Shown here: one piece after another, positions 35,061 through 48,800 of the stretch
How the letters are laid out: each line of letters starts with the position of its first letter
Position numbering within the stretch: position 1 is the first letter of the stretch
DNA from: Argopecten irradians
Taxonomy: Eukaryota; Mollusca; Bivalvia; Pectinida; Pectinidae
Assembly (NCBI RefSeq): GCF_041381155.1
Contig: NC_091138.1
Span: forward strand, 19,841,255-19,905,254
Length of the DNA stretch: 64,000 bases
Direction of reading: 5' to 3'
Notes under the pieces: generated by a model
What the model was told of the DNA's origin: nothing
The model's database searches: none
What the model saw: only the letters and a program-made list of their open reading frames with translations
Program-made: the position numbers and the translations under genes

Positions 35061-38000
35061 AGCATTTTGTCATGACCTCAGAGCCAGTTGATGGCAAAGA
35101 CAAGTAAGCTATAGTGTACCTTATGATACAATGTTGGTGTTGTATTATAATAATGGAGCTGAGTAGCTGGAATTCTGTTGGGAAAGTTTTGTGGTTTTTG
35201 ATGGTTTTGTGGTGGTTGTCAGGCGACCCACTTTCACTGCTTTTGCCTTAGTTTATGTAATGCTATCTAAAGTTTGCTAACAAGGTATGTGAAAAATGCA
35301 GCGTGAAATCAATTTTTCTATCACAATTAGCAGCATATGGATATACAAGGCAATAAAGTCAGAAATTACAGGCGGGGAAATCACATTTTACATGACAATG
35401 AGAATTCCAGAACGAACTCAGGCGACATATATGTATTAATTAAGAGAAAGGTCATAAGCAGGGTTACACAAGGTCAACAAAAAGATTGACAAAGTCTCCA
35501 AATCGAGATACATATCTTCAAGTTTGCATTCCCCAAACACACAACTGCACCGATCAGGAGATATCAGCACAGCTTTCGCAGACAGTGTGGGGGAGAAATC
35601 ATAGCTAGCAGGACCATGAAAATAAATTGGCGTTTAATTGTTGCCATATCTTTGGTTGAGGACAAGATTGTCTTTCTTTAGGGTAGAGTTATAAGTTATG
35701 GTTTACTATCACTGGGAAAGTTTGTAACCGTTCAAAAGATTATACAGGGAGAAAAAGTTTGTAATTTTGTATAGACCAATATGGATAGAGGAAAAAATTC
35801 TCTCTGTACAAAGAGCAATATGTAGAAAAAAAATTGTCTTTAAGAGTGGAATTTGAACAGCAATGAACTGTAAAGCATTTCAAAATAGGTTTTGAATGGG
35901 CATTTGTGATTTTGTATATACATATGCAGATGATAAAAAAGTCGGAAGTGTTTTCATGGAATCTTAGTGTTTCTTCAGATTGTTCATTTGAAAAATTGTA
36001 TTATGATTATGTCTATTTGTTCATTCCATCACTTCTACTGTGATGTGCTTTGCATTACAGCAAATAAATAATAAAGAAAGCCATTTTCTTTATAGTAAAA
36101 ACTTCAAAAGGCATAGCAAATGAGAGACAAAATTTAGTATGAGCAATATATGGACGGGCAAATCAAGTATAATCTAATGAACACAAATATAAGCAAGTCA
36201 TGAATTAAAGGCTAAAGAGAAACAGAATATTCAGCTGACAAAATCAAGTCAGAGTAAATAAGTGACAGTAAAAACTGAAGAAAATAAGTGAAGTTTTAGC
36301 AAGTAAGAAAAATAAAATTCTGATTAAGTGTTCAGGAGCAAAAAAGAAGACTTTAGCATGTGATAAGTTATATAAAGTCTGGGTGCATGTTAGCCAGGTT
36401 TAATTGCATGTGGTAATGTCATAACAAAGTCTCATAAATCTGGTTTTACTTTGATACAGAAATAAATGTAGTAATTATTGATGAGTAATAAAAGTGATGG
36501 CCAATTGATAGTGTTGTGTTGACATTAAGACGATACAGGTGGCCTTTCTTCTGTGATTGCATGATGCATTCAAATTACAGATACCTGTGTGACTTAGTGA
36601 TGCTGAACCACTCTAGACTAGGGCATAATACATAAATCAGTGGTAACTACCGTCTGGTGGGAACAGGTAGATAAAAGTATTTCAAACATATTTCACTGCT
36701 ACCTGTTATTGATTTGTTGTGAGCACAACCAATTATCAACTAGGATGTTTAGTATTTCAGATGATTTGATAATTCCTTTGTATTACTCAAGGCTTACCTA
36801 AGTGGAAATTTCAGTGAAACAGTATTTAACCCATGAAGATCTACATTATATGTCCGTGTAAGGCCTGGCACCTCTTATTTTTTCATTGTGCTTAATTCCA
36901 TGACTGACATGTTGTAAGGTAAAACATGCCTTAATACAAGTCTTATATAACTTACACAATAAATAAATATTCATATACCAGTATTTTATTTGAAACAAAA
37001 CCTAATTGTGATGGCTGGCTTTAGTTAAAATGACTGGCCGGTCCATTGTCTTGATTATTGACATCCATGTTAGATGTCAAACTTTTCCATTTGTAAATGT
37101 ATACCTAAATGATGTGGCTATTACATATTACTTTATTTGGATCTGTCTGATTACCTGCTATAGGCCTAAGTTCTACCTAAAAGTTTGACTAATATATTAC
37201 ATCATGATCTGAATTCAGCTACGATAACCAGGAGTGCATGTACCTATTATAATGTGCCAGTAGGCTATAAGGGTAGATAACTCTGGTGTCAAAATGTTTT
37301 TAGATGAGAACCTATAGGGATATTTGATAGATAATGGTTAAAAAATAGTCAGGGATATTTTGTCATTTTGAGAAATTTACCTCTTGTTTGGAAAGTTAGT
37401 ATAACATCATATTTGCATCTGAAATATTTTAGGAGATGACACATACATGTATTCAACAAAGAAGGGAGACAACTTATTCAAACAAGGTACACCATTCATG
37501 GTAACAAATAAGGGCAATTTATCAGTTTATAAATAAGGACCACTCAGTTTTGGGTTAAGCAATTTAATGTTAATCTAAACACTTTTGCAATGAGAAGTTA
37601 TTCCAAATTCATTAAAGTTCAGACAAGATATTAAATTTCTTTAGTGTTATTAACAATGAAACAGGTTAACATAAAACATGTGCATTAAAGGATTAAAAAT
37701 CAAAAGATCACAAAAAAACTATCAAAATGTAAAGCTTCCTTTACAACATAACTGTCATGTTAAATTTTATAGAGACAGTATATAGAGGTCTAACAAATGA
37801 AAGCATATATCACTGTTTTATATTCTTTGTTTGTCAGTAACAGGAAGTCAATGTCGACATTAAAATTTAATCTGATTATTGTTAGTCTGTAGGCTTTAGA
37901 GGAAAACACAAAAGCTATAAATAATTGATTGTTTTTTAACGTTTCATTGATGTAAATTACCACAAAAACATACTGTTCCGTAAATTATGTATTTATGGAG

Positions 38001-39379
38001 ATGTCGCGGTGACGTACAATTAGGCGTAATGATTTCATAGATAGGGCTTTGTGTTGTAGATATCAACGTCTTAAGACATGTTTTAGACATTGATCAAGAT
38101 ATATCTGTTGCTGCATTAATTAATCAAGAACGGATAAAAATATTGCTTTATTATACCAAATTTGAAACGGTTAATTAATGTTTTGTTAATTCAGAAAATT
38201 ATTTCATTCAAAACTAACTGTATAATTAACTTTAGATTTAAAATGATGTTTCATTTGCTAAGCTGTACATGAGCAATTCTGACAGAACAAATTATTCATG
38301 ATGATTGTGTTGTATCCAACAAAGGTCTCTCTCATATGTGAATAATTAAATTGTTTTATCTCTCTGATGGCAGGTTTTTATGTCAAAGCGAATTGTAAGG
38401 CAGAGTCTAATTTCTTTAGAGAAACATTTGATCTTTTGAATATCTGATGTCTTACTTTCTCTGTAATTCATTCAAGATATATGTCGATGTTGCTTCACAG
38501 ACATGATATCATGTCTTAATTCCTGGTCTGATTTGTGCCTGGGCTGTTAATGATCTCCATATGTCTTTATTTCATCCAAATTACACATTTATAATTCAAT
38601 ATGAACTCCACTGAGCATGGGAAAATACTGTGTTACTATGGCAGATAGAGCCCAGATAGAGCCCAGATAGAGCCAGCCTATTAGTCTTTTGGGAATAGTT
38701 TCTTATCAGTATAGATATCTAGATTTCTGGTTTTGATTAAATACTGTATGTTACATATAAGTACAAAATCAAAATATGACCAGGGGGAAAAGACATAAAA
38801 TACAAAATTTCTGAAGAAAAGACATAACCCCACTTATATAAAATGGCTAGGGAAAAGGACTAATATCTGTTACATGACTGGGGAAATAAGATGTATGGAA
38901 TATGTACCAATTACTGGGGAAAATATGTATGCATACAAAAGGACTGGGGAAGAAAATATAAATACAAATTGACAAGAAATGACCCTGCCATATGAAACCT
39001 CATTTCACCTTCTTCAGATAATATATGGTCTATCAATTATATACCTATGTTACCACCAGATTTAGTAGTAGCCTTATCTGAATTGTACAATTTCCTAAAT
39101 TGTTAAATATTCCTGTGTTCTTAATTTATTCTTTGACTAGCTGGTAAGCGATTACACGAATCTGAAGCTTTAAGGAGTTATCTCCCCTCATTGAGTTAAT
39201 TCAAGAAAATTGGAATTTTTGGAATAGTCTTAATTATACAAATCTTCTTCATTATTCCAATATCTCTAAATTGGTTCAATTAAAATTGTTAATTCTGAAT
39301 ACTTCTCTTCATTGGGAAAAATCCATTTGATGTGTTTCAGTACATTAAGTTTTTCCAAGTTTGACCAATTAACATCTCT
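35061..39379. other. long non-coding stretch
   Basis: No coding-like segment. A 12-bp motif (AGATAGAGCCC) is tandem at 38644-38675. Near 37990-38250 there is a run of homeodomain-type TAATTA cores beside GTGACGTAC. Otherwise featureless AT-rich DNA. Confidence 0.4.
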
Positions 39380-40745
39380 ATATAATTAACTATATATAAC
39401 TAGCATTCAGTACTTAGTATTTACTTACATAGCTGGAAAAGTATCTTAGAATGATATAATTAACTATATATAACTAGCATTCAGTACTTAGTATTTACTT
39501 ACATAGCTGGAAAAGTATCTTAGAATGATATAATTAACTATATATAACTAGCATTCAGTACTTAGTATTTACTTACATAGCTGGAAAAGTGTCTTAGAAT
39601 GATATAATTAACTATATATAACTAGCATTCAGTACTTAGTATTTACTTACATAGCTGGAAAAGTATCTTAGAATGATATAATTAACTATATATAACTAGC
39701 ATTCAGTACTTAGTATTTACTTACATAGCTGGAAAAGTGTCTTAGAATGATATAATTAACTATATATAACTAGCATTCAGTACTTAGTATTTACTTACAT
39801 AGCTGGAAAAGTGTCTTAGAATCATATAATCAACTATATATAACTAGCATTCAGTACTTAGTATTTACTTACATAGCTGGAAAAGTATCTTAGAATGATA
39901 TAATTAACTATATATATAACTAGCATTCAGTACTTAGTATTTACTTACATAGCTGGAAAAGTATCTTAGAATGATATAATTAACTATATATAACTAGCAT
40001 TCAGTACTTAGTATTTACTTACATAGCTGGAAAAGTGTCTTAGAATGATATAATTAACTATATATAACTAGCATTCAGTACTTAGTATTTACTTACATAG
40101 CTGGAAAAGTATCTTAGAATGATATAATTAACTATATATAACTAGCATTCAGTACTTAGTATTTACTTACATAGCTGGAAAAGTATCTTAGAATGATATA
40201 ATTAACTATATATAACTAGCATTCAGTACTTAGTATTTACTTACATAGCTGGAAAAGTATCTTAGAATGATATAATTAACTATATATAACTAGCATTCAG
40301 TACTTAGTATTTACTTACATAGCTGGAAAAGTATCTTAGAATGATATAATTAACTATATATAACTAGCATAGATAATACTTATTAATATACATTCAGTAC
40401 TTAGTGTTTACTTACATAGCTGGAAAAGTGTCTTAGAATGATATAATCAACTATATATAACTAGCATTCAGTACTTAGTATTTACTTACATAGCTGGAAA
40501 AGTATCTTAGAATGATATAATTAACTATATATAACTAGCATTCAGTACTTAGTATTTACTTACATAGCTGGAAAAGTATCTTAGAATGATATAATTAACT
40601 ATATATAACTAGCATTCAGTACTTAGTATTTACTTACATAGCTGGAAAAGTGTCTTAGAATCATGTGAATTGTTCACTTTCTGGAAAAGTGTCTTAGAAT
40701 TATGTGAATTGTTCAATTTCTGGAAAAGTGTCTTGGAATCATGAG
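39380..40745. repeat. 74-bp AT-rich tandem array, about 17 copies
   Basis: Units contain TAGCATTCAGTACTTAGTAT, TTACTTACATAGCTGGAAAA and AACTATATATAACTAG. Copies are nearly identical apart from a few single-base differences (GTATCTTAG/GTGTCTTAG) and one insertion near 40370-40392. Shorter derivatives carrying only CTGGAAAAGTGTCTTAGAAT continue at 40660-40745. Confidence 0.95.
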
Positions 40746-42712
40746 AATCACTTATTCACCTATTCATCCAGTGAAATGGCTGATGGCCTGTATGAAATAT
40801 GGAAACAAATATGTAATGTCTAATGCACTAAAATTTCTCATCTCATTCCAGTGATTTTATCTTTTTTCAGTGATTTTATCAGTTTGCTGGTCTTTTAGAA
40901 GTATGATTCCATGGTGATAGGCATGAGTATGTGTTGACTTACCTCATCAGCGAAGATTTGTCAGTGATACCGCGACTGTGACAGGTGCAAAGGGATAACT
41001 CAATCGGAATCTGTATCACTACAAAGCTCAATCTCAATCAACACACTCATATATCATTGCGTTCTCAGAGAAAAAACGTCATCCCCTAGAAACTTGTGAA
41101 GCCGTTCTGGTCCCTGTCAGTGCCAGCACAAATCATGTCTCTATCTCCTAACAAATGTTTCTCTTGACATCTGATTTATAAAACTTAGTAGAAAAAATGG
41201 AAAGATAAAATAAAAACTGATGTTATTCTGTGAGACATTTATATTAAACAGTGAGATTTGATATAAGAAATGTATGATTTAGGGAGACATGTGCTGTATA
41301 TATCCCCGGATAGTCACAGAGTCTGCTGCCCTTATTAGTCCTCATATTACCATAAACATAACATCATTACAGCCCTTAGGGATCCACTGAAGTTCCCAGG
41401 GAAATTATTTCTACAAATATACATCACTCCACAAGTTTACATCCATAACTGTGGTATATACATGTGTGGTTCACAGAACCAATGAAATCTGGTCATTCTG
41501 AAGTGCATACATGTGGCACATTTTAACGTTCAAACAGCACCCTGTTTAGCACATAGACCCCAGTACTTTATTTCACATTAGGCTTGTCTGTATATACTAG
41601 ATTTCCTGAGTTCGGGGCCTGGTATAGTAAGGCTTTTGTACTAGACCAATGACAGTTATATTCTTGTGGAGCCTGTTTTCGTAGATTTGTAAACTTTGTA
41701 TGACTTTATGACCCGCGGCTCCCAAGATAAGAATGAGATGTTGGTGGTTCAGACTCACCTCCAGTGACACCTATTGCTTTTTTTGTCAAGATTTTTGTAA
41801 ATTGTATTTATAATGATGAAGTTTTACTGGTAAATATATATACTACCAGTACCATAGAAAGATCTGCTTTCTTTGAGAATTCGTATCAACACAGGATCCT
41901 CTTTACGGACCGGTCTCGATAGTTTCAACAGATTTGTACCGTAGATATTATCTGTTCTGTAACAAGTTCAATAAAGACATCATCCTTGTAAGACTGGGTA
42001 GAGATTTCCACAATTTTTCTGGTAACCTGCATTAGGATTTCCACTATTTTACTAGCTATTTTATATTTCACAAGCAACACATACTTATGTTCTATGCTCT
42101 TAACAAGTGTATGATATATCAACAATTTTGTGTAAGTAATTCAATCACATCACCCTTTGTACTGTCTTTCATTTACACAGCAACAATAATAGTAACAACA
42201 GTGTGTACAATATATTAAAGAACGTAATTATTATTCTTCCTTTTGAAAGTGCATGGGTATTCCAGCCCTTTGAATATATAGCTTCATTAACTACCAAACA
42301 TTTCAATATGCCATGTGCATGGTATCGATCTTAACAGTTGCTAAAACAAACTTTTTACCTATAATTATTCTTACCTACTGAAAATTGTTTTTAATTTGTG
42401 ACAAAAAAGAACATGACACATGAAAACACAAAAACATATTGAAGCAATCTTTCTGTTGTATGGCTTGAAAATCATGTTTGATTTAGTTATAGTCATGTTC
42501 CATTGGTCTTATCTGAATATGAACGCGAAATACAATACAAAATTGTACCTACTTAAGTCCTGCTGACATGAGCTGCATGAGGTTCATCTGTAAGTTTGTG
42601 AGACCATTCCTTTTTGTTATAACGTGGGACCTTTTGACACAGTTAAGAATCTTATTTATTCTATGATGCTAATAAGATAGATGTAATGATGTTTGTGATT
42701 TTTATGTTACAG
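40746..42712. other. intergenic or upstream-intron stretch
   Basis: Presumably intron upstream of the first visible exon of the plus-strand gene. A good minus-strand 5' splice site (GATGAG|GTAAGT, exon side from 40943 upward) lies next to an open frame of about 30 codons. A possible decayed tRNA-derived fragment is at about 41705-41760. No plus-strand exon was found. Confidence 0.35.
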
Positions 42713-42832
42713 TCTGTTTGTGGAGCAGTGTTTCAAGCCTTTCTCAGCCGACATTGTCCAGGAAGGGGTTTACAAACGTCTATGTGCTGAAACCAGCCAG
42801 TACCTCACCGACCTTACCATAAAGGTCAAAAA
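42713..42832 (+). CDS. exon 1 of visible set, unrecognised gene
   Basis: 3' splice site TTTTATGTTACAG|, 5' splice site AAAAA|GTAGGT. Enters with one base completing a codon and leaves with two bases. Encodes 39 full codons including VEQCFKPFSADIVQEG. Confidence 0.8.
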
Positions 42833-45800
42833 GTAGGTCATGAGTGTAAAAGTAGGGCACACATTTAATTTGTGCCCATCATCACATTCAGGTAAAAAAA
42901 GAGGATTATACTGATATAACTTTCAAAAATCAAATCATTCATATCTACGTAGTCCGAACTTCTCAAAACAGTTCCTATCCTGATTGTTACCTATAACAAC
43001 ATATGTTTTCAGATCTACTGTTAATGCTTTACATGTGTATGTCAGATAGGTGTTCATTTTGTGGTGTTTATAATTAATACATAAAGGATCTTCCACTCGT
43101 GGCTGTGTGATATGAAATTTGTATATATCAAACGAGTTCAATAATTTCATATGCCACGAGCCTTAAGGCCGTATGTCATGATTGGACTAGCCAGTTATGG
43201 GATAAAAAAATGTATCCATCAATTGATCTTGAGTGGTACAAAACCTCTGCATGGCAGTTGCCAGCCAAAAAGGCAAGTGAGTTTATGTCATGATGCTTTG
43301 TCCAGGGTTTATGTCGTGATGCTTTGTCCAGTGTTTATGTCATGATGCTTGTCCGGTGTTTATGTCATGATGCTTTGTCCAGGGTTTATGTCATGATGCT
43401 TTGTCCAGTGATGTTGTCAGTGTTTATGGATGCTTTGTCCAGTGTTTATGTCATGATGCTTTGTCCAGTGTTTATGTCATGATGCTTTGTCCAGGGTTTA
43501 TGTCATGATGCTTTGTCCAGTGTTTATGTCATGATGCTTTGTCCAGTGTTTATGTCATGATGCTTTGTCCAGGTTTATGTCATGATGCTTTGTCCAGTGT
43601 TTATGTCATGATGCTTTGTCCAGTGTTTATGTCATGATGCTTTGTCCAGTGTTTATGTCATGATGCTTTGTCCAGTGTTTATGTCATGATGCTTTGTCCA
43701 GTGTTTATGTCATGATGCTTTGTCCAGTGTTTATGTCATGATGCTTTGTCCAGTGTTTATGTTGATGCTTTGTCCAGTGTTTATGTCATGATGCTTTGTC
43801 CAGTGTTTATGTCATGATGCTTTGTCCAGGGTTTATGTTATGATGCTTTGTCCAGTGTTTATGTCATGATGCTTTGTCCAGGTTTATGTCATGATGCTTT
43901 GTCCAGGTTTATGTCATGATGTCTTTGTCAGGCTTGCCAGTGTTTATGTCATGATGTCCGGGTTTGTCATGATGCTTGTCCAGAGTTTATGTCATGATGC
44001 TTTGTCCAGGGTTTATGTCATGATGCTTTGTCCAGGGTTTATGTCATGATGCTTTGTCCAGGGTTTATGTCATGATGCTTTGTCCAGTGTTTATGTCATG
44101 ATGCTTTGTCCAGTGTTTATGTCATGATGCTTTGTCCAGTGTTTATGTCATGATGCTTTGTCCAGGGTTTATGTCATGATGCTTTGTCCAGTGTTTATGT
44201 TATGATGCTTTGTCCAGGGTTTATGTCATGATGCTTTGTCCAGGGTTTATGTCATGATGCTTTGTCCAGTGTTTATGTCATGATGCTTTGTCCAGTGTTT
44301 ATGTCATGATGCTTTGTCCAGTGTTTTGTCAGATGCTTTGTCAGTGTTTATGTCATGATGCTTTGTCCAGGTTTATGTCATGATGCTTTGTCAGGTTTTA
44401 TATGTCGTTATGATGTGCTTTGTCCAGGGTAGTCATGATGCTTTGTCCAGGTTTATGTCATGATGCTTTGTCCAGTGTTTATGTCATGATGCTTTGTCCA
44501 GTGTTTATGTCATGATGCTTTGTCCAGGGTTTATGTCATGATGCTTTGTCCAGGGTTTATGTCATGATGCTTTGTCCAGGGTTTATGTCATGATGCTTTG
44601 TCCAGGGTTTATGTCATGATGCTTTGTCCAGTGTTTATGTCATGATGCTTTGTCCAGTGTTTATGTCATGATGCTTTGTCCAGTGTTTATGTCATGATGC
44701 TTTGTCCAGTGTTTATGATGATGCTGCTTTGTCCAGTGTTTATGTCATGATGCTTTGTCCAGTGTTTATGTCATGATGCTTTGTCCAGTGTTTATGTCAT
44801 GATGCTTTGTCCAGTGTTTATGTATGATGCTTTGTCCAGTGTTTATGTCATGATGCTTTGTCCAGTGTTTATGTCATGATGCTTTGTCCAGTGTTTATGT
44901 CATGATGCTTTGTCCAGTGTTTATGTCATGATGCTTTGTCCAGTGTTTATGTCATGATGCTTTGTCCAGTGTTTATGTCATGATGCTTTGTCCAGGGTTT
45001 ATGTCATGATGCTTTGTCCAGGGTTTATGTCATGATGCTTTGTCCAGGGTTTATGTCATGATGCTTTGTCCAGGGTTTATGTCATGATGCTTTGTCCAGT
45101 GTTTATGTCATGATGCTTTGTCCAGTGTTTATGTCATGATGCTTTGTCCAGGGTTTATGTCATGATGCTTTGTCCAGTGTTTATGTCATGATGCTTTGTC
45201 CAATGGCCGGCTGTTAACTTTTCTCTTTAAACAACTTTATTATTAAGTTACTGTGGTAAACCATGGGGAAGTCTTCATGACACTCTATGGTCATTAACAT
45301 TACACAATAATTAGCAGATAGTAGTTGAGGGATTCAAGTCCATTTAGCCCTCCTTCTTCAGACACCTTGGAATTCCTCCTCTTCCAAAAGCTAACATGTC
45401 CTTCAGTGATATTCTGATCCATCAAGAGTTACTCCCCTTTGTCCCTTCTCTGGTATAGCAGCAGTCCAAATTGACAATCAATAGACAATAGTTATAAAAT
45501 CAGTAGCTTTTATCATTAAGTTTTCAAGATAACATGTGTCTATTTTGTTTTTATCAAATTTATTACACTTTTTATGTATGTGCTTTATTTAATGGATTAA
45601 TTTGATACCAGATACAATAGCTTTACCACCATATAACATGAAATTTAAATATAATCTGTTAACTTTCAGTCGTGAGAAAAACCTGAACACTGGCCTCCAT
45701 CCTGATATACAGAGACGCATCAAATTACCAGAACGGGAGCTCAAGGTAAGATTGTTATAGACTATATAAGGCGTAATGGTTAAAGGGATAGGTGGTAAAG

Positions 45801-48800
45801 GGCCCATGGTAGGCTTGGTTTAGAGAATCAGGGGTTCAAACTTCAAGGTAGGCTTTTTAGAGTGGGTATGAGAGTATTTAGGCTTGTAAAGGTAGGCTTG
45901 CTTTAGATTTCCTGAAGTGAAACAACTGCAGGTAGGCTAAGAGAATCTTGGGTTTAAAGGCTGAAAGGAGTTTTGATGTGGGAGATTATTTGCTTGAAAT
46001 ATTAAATTTGTAGAATCATGATCTTAATATTTGGAAAAACAAATGGCATTTACTGACTTGAGAGGTCTTATTTGGTCCCACATAAGCACTCACAAAGGTC
46101 TTACTGTAGGTGTTTTTTTCGCTGCAATATAGAATATCTATTTATAGCTCTCAACATTTCCTTTGTGATGACAAAGACTATCTATTATTATTAATAATTT
46201 GTGTTTGGTATGTTTAAAGAAAGATTTTTTTTATGATTTTCTACCATTTATCCCTAAACAGCTTTCCATTTTGAATGCTGGTAAACTGTTGGAGAAGTTT
46301 TATACCGAACGTGTCTTTCCGAAACTGCTGATGCCTGAAGTGGAATTCTGGGAAGGAAAAGGCTTGGAATTTCGAGACTGGAGAGGTTGGTATCACTCGG
46401 ACCACCTTTGACCTTTATTAATCAGGTTTTCTATGATAATGAAGATTGATATTGGAAATAATACAAATACTGAAAAGAAATTTCAAAAATGTATGCTGTT
46501 ATTTGGTCCTGACAAAACGTTTGACAGCTGGGACAAAAAGAGTCACATGGACCAAATTATATCAGAAAATGCAGTATTTATTAGGCCCCGCTTTGGTGCT
46601 TCAAATTGTAGTTTTTTTTAATTTACCATACATCTATCTTGCTTTCATCTCCATACTATTATAGGTTAATGGTTGTTTTTACATGTTTGTACTTCTTGCT
46701 AGATATCAAGGTCACCTTGGAAGGAAAATCTATTTTTGAATATATTAATGATGATTTTAATGTTATAGGACTTGCCAGCAAGAAATTCATAGAGATCTTC
46801 TCCAAGACCTTTCTTATACCTTTGGAGGACACTGATAACCATTTTGAACTGGAGGTAAGCTCAGAATAAGCACACAATTGACCTTTGAAATCAATTAGTA
46901 AATAACAAATTGATTTGGGAGATTGTATGTTTCCCTTGGTTACACAGACAATGAATGTTATACAATAAAATCTACAAGCATATAGAATAAATCTTGATCC
47001 AATTGCAAAAGTGCTAAAATAATTGCAAATATAATGACAGATATGATTTGTATGGATTCTCCTGAAGAAACAGGCTTCAAAAATACCTGGTATACAAATC
47101 TGTGTTCATCAAACTTTCATTTACATGTTTTCTTTAAAATTTCTTATTTGCAGGTTAACCACATCAACATGGAGAGGTACATCAAAATGGTTGCCACCGG
47201 AGATTTCCATGATGACCTTGACCTTGTTACGGAGATCCACACACCATCTGGTAGGAAAGCCAGTACCATACATAATAAATTCTGATCTACTATTAATACA
47301 GTGGAACTTCCCTAAACCGATCATGGTTGGTGCATAGAATTTTGGCCGGTTTAGAGAGGGTTCGGTATGGAGAAGTAAACCGAATATCGATCATTACGAT
47401 CCAGATTTTATTGATCAGAAGTTGTTTTCTACACTTCACTGTGCTGCCTAGTGTTTTCGTTATAACTGACCGATATTAATTGTTAATGTAAATTTTATCA
47501 CAAAAGAGAAAATCATACGATTAAAAGGAATGGATTATAACAATCCTGACTTTGTTACCGCTTATAAACGTAATTAGTTGCATGAATGTTCTTGGGGATG
47601 TTCTCGTCTGAACTAACCTACATACGGCAGATCGCTTCAAGTTACGTCAAGAGTCAAATTCAATATGGTCTAATTACATGATGATCAGTCGATGCCGAGC
47701 ATCATATGACAAAATAATTCATGGCTTCGGCTTCTTCATACATATAATTTACGTGATCCAACAACTACTTAAATAAATAATCTGTGTGAGACTCTCAAAA
47801 TTGAATACGAAACTTTCTGTTTATTACTAGCTCTGCTTGTTTTCCTACAGTAAACAAACTGCCAGTGCACGTGGTAGACCTTCGTTAAATACCTAAACAA
47901 TAGACATGATTAAATAATTACACCACCGTCTCTGGTATAATTACCGTGTACATATACCTATAGCCTTCACACCTGTATACATGTACATGCCCTCAGGACA
48001 TGGCATACGACAACTATGGATACAGGTACGTGTGTATTTCACTGTGGGTTGATCAGACCTCAATGCAAACTATTAGTGTCGCTCAGGTAAGGCCGGTTTT
48101 CAGAAGTGTATTTTAGTTACATTTGACTATTCCGATCTCAAAATCGGTCCGGTATTCGGAATTGGGAGGGATCGGTTTTGGGAAGTTTTATTTACTATTA
48201 AAATTCATTCCGTACATGACAAATATGTTCGGTTTCTAGAGGTGATCGGTTTTGAGAAGGTTTCAGTTTCAGGAAGTTACACTGTACCTATGTCAGAAAA
48301 CTTCTGTTATATTTATCCCCAGTTTTCATTAAATAAGTATTTGTTGAAGTTATATTAATTCAAATTGTCCTTCCCTTCATTTGTTCATCACACTTTATAT
48401 ATGTGCAGTAACTGCAAGGAATGCTATTATCAATCTTGTTGGAGTAATGACTACTTAATAGAAAAAAAAAGTCTTCTTACACATTTTATCCAGGTTTTCG
48501 TTTAGATAAGTCACATGGTTAAACGCCATAAGAGCTTAGCCAGAGCTAAACTTGATTTACCCTCTTCTACTTAGGTATAGAATATAGTTTCTCATCACTC
48601 TTCTTTTGGAAGCTCTTCCATCTATGAAGTGGATGACATTTTGAAAAAACCAAGTTGAGCTAAGATTTGATTTACCACTTCTGATGGCTACACTAAAATG
48701 TAAACCAATTAGCTTAGGATTCAAAATCCAAAGTTAATGCCTTATAGGCATGTCTATGTGTGACATTCAGCTGATGTTTACTGACAGAGTTGTAGCCCTT

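Noticed and set aside
40943-41040. Minus-strand exon candidate ending GATGAG|GTAAGT
   Set aside because: Good donor, but only about 30 codons open, no acceptor and no partner exon identified.
43142-43272. Open frame followed by AAG|GCAAGT (GC-type splice donor)
   Set aside because: It ends in a phase that does not fit the flanking exons (phase 2 required) and lacks a good 3' splice site.
43281-45202. Regular 26-bp direct repeats resembling a CRISPR array
   Set aside because: Units abut head-to-tail without unique spacers and lie in a eukaryotic intron; this is a satellite.
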